Below, piece by piece: positions 5,785 through 6,446 of a DNA stretch of 6,446 nucleotides. The stretch's first letter is position 1, and each line of letters starts with the position of its first letter. Source of the DNA: an uncultured Clostridia bacterium (GTDB lineage: Bacteria; Bacillota; Clostridia; Christensenellales; DTU072). The position numbers and the translations under genes are program-made. Where the stretch lies: contig CALVOD010000079.1 of the NCBI GenBank assembly GCA_944350065.1, positions 1 through 6,446 of the forward strand, given 5' to 3'. Under the pieces are notes generated by a model. That model saw only the letters and a program-made list of their open reading frames with translations, did not search any database and was not told the DNA's origin.

Positions 5785-6446
5785 ATGAAAAGCTATGTAA
5801 TGGCTGTCGTAGGCGCGACCGGAATGGTCGGCTCGAAATTCCTTCAGGTGCTCGAAGAGCGCAAACTGCCCGTGTCGAAATATTATCTTTTCGCTTCGAA
5901 GAAATCCGCCGGCAAAAAGGTGACTTTCATGGGCGAGGAGCATACGATAATAGAGCTTACGCCCGAAAACATCAAAGGTAAAGGCATAGAGATAGCGTTA
6001 TTTTCGGCAGGCGGCGCGGTTTCCAAGGAATTCGCACCGCAGTTCGTGGATATCGGCGCGGTCGTTATCGACAATTCGAGCCAATGGCGTATGTACGACG
6101 ACGTTCCGCTGGTGGTTCCCGAAGTGAACGGCGAAGCGGCGCTTGCCAACAAAGGCATTATCGCCAACCCCAACTGCTCGACGATACAGGCAGTCGTGGC
6201 GCTCAAACCGCTGTACGACAAGTACGGTATCAAGCGCGTAGTGTACTCGACCTATCAGGCGGTCTCCGGCGCGGGCGTAGCGGGCTACAACGACCTGAGG
6301 GACGGCACCACCACCAAATTCCCCTATCCCATCAGCGGCAACGTAATACCGCACATCGACGTCTTCCTTCCCAACGGCTACACGAAGGAAGAGGAAAAGA
6401 TGATAAAAGAGACCCGCAAAATTCTCGGCGACAACACTCTCAAAGT
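5785..6446 (+). CDS. asd: Aspartate-semialdehyde dehydrogenase (N-terminal 220 residues, cut by window end)
   Basis: Cytosolic NADPH-dependent enzyme that reduces aspartyl-4-phosphate to aspartate-4-semialdehyde, the branch point toward lysine, diaminopimelate, methionine and threonine. The product starts with a Rossmann fold whose dinucleotide loop GATGMVG is at 10-16. The phosphate-binding Arg102 lies in NSSQWRM, the catalytic Cys131 in NPNCST, and the catalytic Gln158 in TYQAVSGAG. The dimerisation domain has begun (SGNVIPHIDVF) when the window ends; family members are about 330-370 residues, so roughly the last third is missing. The C-terminal Arg and His active-site residues cannot be checked. 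The start is supported by TGAGGT (5772-5777), 7 nt upstream, and by conserved N-terminal spacing to the GATG loop. In many Firmicutes dapA follows asd, but that lies outside this window. The gene diverges from the hslO operon. Confidence 0.97.
   Translation, partial: MKSYVMAVVGATGMVGSKFLQVLEERKLPVSKYYLFASKKSAGKKVTFMGEEHTIIELTPENIKGKGIEIALFSAGGAVSKEFAPQFVDIGAVVIDNSSQWRMYDDVPLVVPEVNGEAALANKGIIANPNCSTIQAVVALKPLYDKYGIKRVVYSTYQAVSGAGVAGYNDLRDGTTTKFPYPISGNVIPHIDVFLPNGYTKEEEKMIKETRKILGDNTLK

Overview
The window reads as an ordinary chromosomal stretch from an anaerobic Firmicutes-type (Clostridia-like) bacterium. The evidence is purine-rich Shine-Dalgarno sites, near-consensus sigma-A promoters with 17-nt spacers, intrinsic terminators with U-tracts, moderate GC content in genes with AT-rich promoters, and protein families typical of that group. 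No species can be named from this alone. I see no mobile elements, RNA genes, CRISPR arrays or phage genes, and no clear sign of a new multi-gene system.

Layout from left to right. At 1-77 is a promoter region with an extended -10 and an 8-bp dyad, followed by a complete GTP-dependent phosphoenolpyruvate carboxykinase gene (78-1871, + strand). Its rho-independent terminator (1893-1921) lies next to an opposing terminator (1934-1957). The second one ends a three-gene minus-strand operon running from 5651 down to 1980: a six-span membrane protein of unknown function (possibly YesL/DUF624-like), the redox-activated chaperone Hsp33 (hslO), and a 558-residue TPR-like repeat protein of unknown function whose start codon lies inside the end of hslO. 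At 5652-5784 is a compact divergent control region with two good promoters back to back, one for the operon and one for aspartate-semialdehyde dehydrogenase (asd, from 5785 on the + strand), which is cut by the window end.

How the genes may work together: pckG sits at the oxaloacetate/PEP node and asd in the aspartate branch (lysine, methionine, threonine, diaminopimelate). Both therefore draw on oxaloacetate or its product aspartate, but they are separate transcription units and the link is only metabolic. The operon joins an oxidative/unfolding-stress chaperone with two uncharacterised proteins. Co-transcription suggests, but does not show, a shared stress or envelope role. The points most worth a second look are this operon, the tightly packed divergent promoters, the dyad over the pckG promoter, and a block of contrasting codon use inside the TPR gene.
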